Positions 7,710 through 8,446 of a stretch of 8,446 nt of DNA are shown one piece after another. Made by a program: the position numbers and the translations under genes. The stretch is from Calditrichaceae bacterium (GTDB taxonomy: Bacteria > Calditrichota > Calditrichia > Calditrichales > Calditrichaceae): NCBI GenBank assembly GCA_024763405.1, contig JANTFQ010000082.1, positions 1 through 8,446 of the forward strand, in the 5' to 3' direction. The notes under the pieces are model-generated. The model was not told the origin of the DNA. It made no database searches and saw nothing but the letters and a program-made list of their open reading frames with translations. The first letter of the stretch is position 1; every line of letters starts with the position of its first letter.

Positions 7710-8446
7710 ATGGCCCTGCAATGGATAGACTGGGTTTCTATTATCGGATTTTTTGTTCTGTCACTGTTGATCGGTATCAGTGTGGCAAAGCGTGCAGGTT
7801 CCGATGCGACGGAATTTTTTGCGTCGGGACGCAGCATGCCCTGGTGGCTTTTGGGAGTTTCCATGGTGGCAACTACTTTCTCGGCGGATACGCCAAACCT
7901 GGTGACCGACCTGGTACGCCAGCACGGTGTTTCCGGGAACTGGATGTGGTGGGCCTTTTTGTTAACCGGTATGGTGACCGTATTTATTTATGCAAAATTA
8001 TGGCGGCGCTCGGAAGTATTAACCGATGTGGAATTTTATGAGCTGCGTTACAGTGGAAAAGCAGCGGCTTTTCTGCGGGGATTCCGTGCGCTTTACCTTG
8101 GCGTCTTTTTTAATGTCGTGATCATGGCTACCGTGTTACTGGCCGCTATTAAAATCGGCGGAGTGATGTTGGGCTTATCGCCTTTTCAAACCATCTTTTG
8201 GGCGGCGCTGGTAACGGTAATCTACAGTATGCTGGGCGGCTTACGCGGAGTGCTGATTACCGATTTTATCCAGTTTATTATCGCGATGGCCGGGGCCATT
8301 TATGCGGCCGTGATTGTCGTTAATTTACCCGAAGTGGGCGGCCTGCAGAATTTACTGGCCCATCCGCTGGTGCAGGGTAAAATTTCGCTTCTGCCGGATT
8401 TTTCCGATACAAATTTATTGATGACGGTGCTCATTATTCCCATTGC
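7710..8446 (+). CDS. sodium:solute symporter (SSS family), N-terminal part
   Basis: The frame is open from the ATG at 7710 to the window end (245 full codons), so about half of a usual 450-600-residue SSS transporter is visible. These inner-membrane LeuT-fold proteins use the sodium gradient to import sugars, amino acids, organic acids or similar solutes. Family marks are a first hydrophobic span (about residues 6-26), FFASGRSMPWWLLGVSMVAT (36-55) leading into TFSADTPNLVTDLV, RRSEVLTDVEFYELRYSG (99-116), and GGLRGVLITDFIQ (176-188) before another span. The SMVATTFSAD segment matches the discontinuous helix that carries part of the sodium site in SSS proteins such as vSGLT. The substrate cannot be told, and the C-terminal half, including the rest of the sodium site, is outside the window. 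The start is firm: AAGGGG at 7699-7704 is 5 bases from the ATG and an in-frame TAA lies at 7698-7700. Confidence 0.93.
   Translation, partial: MALQWIDWVSIIGFFVLSLLIGISVAKRAGSDATEFFASGRSMPWWLLGVSMVATTFSADTPNLVTDLVRQHGVSGNWMWWAFLLTGMVTVFIYAKLWRRSEVLTDVEFYELRYSGKAAAFLRGFRALYLGVFFNVVIMATVLLAAIKIGGVMLGLSPFQTIFWAALVTVIYSMLGGLRGVLITDFIQFIIAMAGAIYAAVIVVNLPEVGGLQNLLAHPLVQGKISLLPDFSDTNLLMTVLIIPI

Noticed and set aside
7721..8041. 106-codon plus-strand open frame near the window end
   Set aside because: It is out of frame with the SSS symporter, which starts at 7710 with a good ribosome binding site and continuous family motifs; the shorter frame is a shadow.

Overview
The window looks like chromosomal DNA from a Calditrichota (Caldithrix-like) or related FCB-group bacterium. 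This is inferred from one secreted protein whose C-terminus carries the LLQNYPNPFNPATTIRYAL-type tail, common in Calditrichota, Ignavibacteriota and KSB1-like lineages, and from moderate GC with long A/T-rich stretches in the intergenic gaps. No 16S gene or other taxonomic marker is present, so this is a lineage guess only. All four supported genes lie on the + strand; I see no mobile element, tRNA, rRNA or CRISPR array.

Layout. (1) 1-462: the 3' end of a c-type cytochrome gene with one visible CXXCH heme site; it starts before the window. (2) 463-693: a gap with a GC-rich palindrome near the cytochrome stop and a plausible sigma70-type promoter (TTGCGA-17-TAGAAT) for the next gene. (3) 694-2616: a 640-residue exported protein with a signal peptide, a large domain of unknown function and a C-terminal sorting/FlgD-like beta domain, followed by a strong intrinsic terminator (2648-2676). 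(4) 2766-7412: a 1548-residue soluble hybrid histidine kinase with about nine tandem PAS domains, a HisKA/HATPase core and a C-terminal receiver. (5) 7413-7709: a 297-base gap with small palindromes and no gene. (6) 7710-8446: the first 245 codons of a sodium:solute symporter (SSS family), cut by the window end.

The genes do not form an evident operon: each is preceded by a gap of 149-297 bases and one boundary has a clear terminator. The cytochrome and secreted protein act outside the cytoplasm, the kinase is predicted cytoplasmic, and the symporter is in the inner membrane. A link between the kinase and the neighbouring symporter is possible but rests only on adjacency.

Nothing here is a convincing new multi-gene system. 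The most interesting object is the kinase. Its nine PAS modules repeat at a regular ~125-residue spacing. Two of them (the sixth and ninth) share a distinctive subtype at a constant offset of 377 residues, and the second contains a Cys/His/Cys-Pro cluster that could bind a cofactor or metal.
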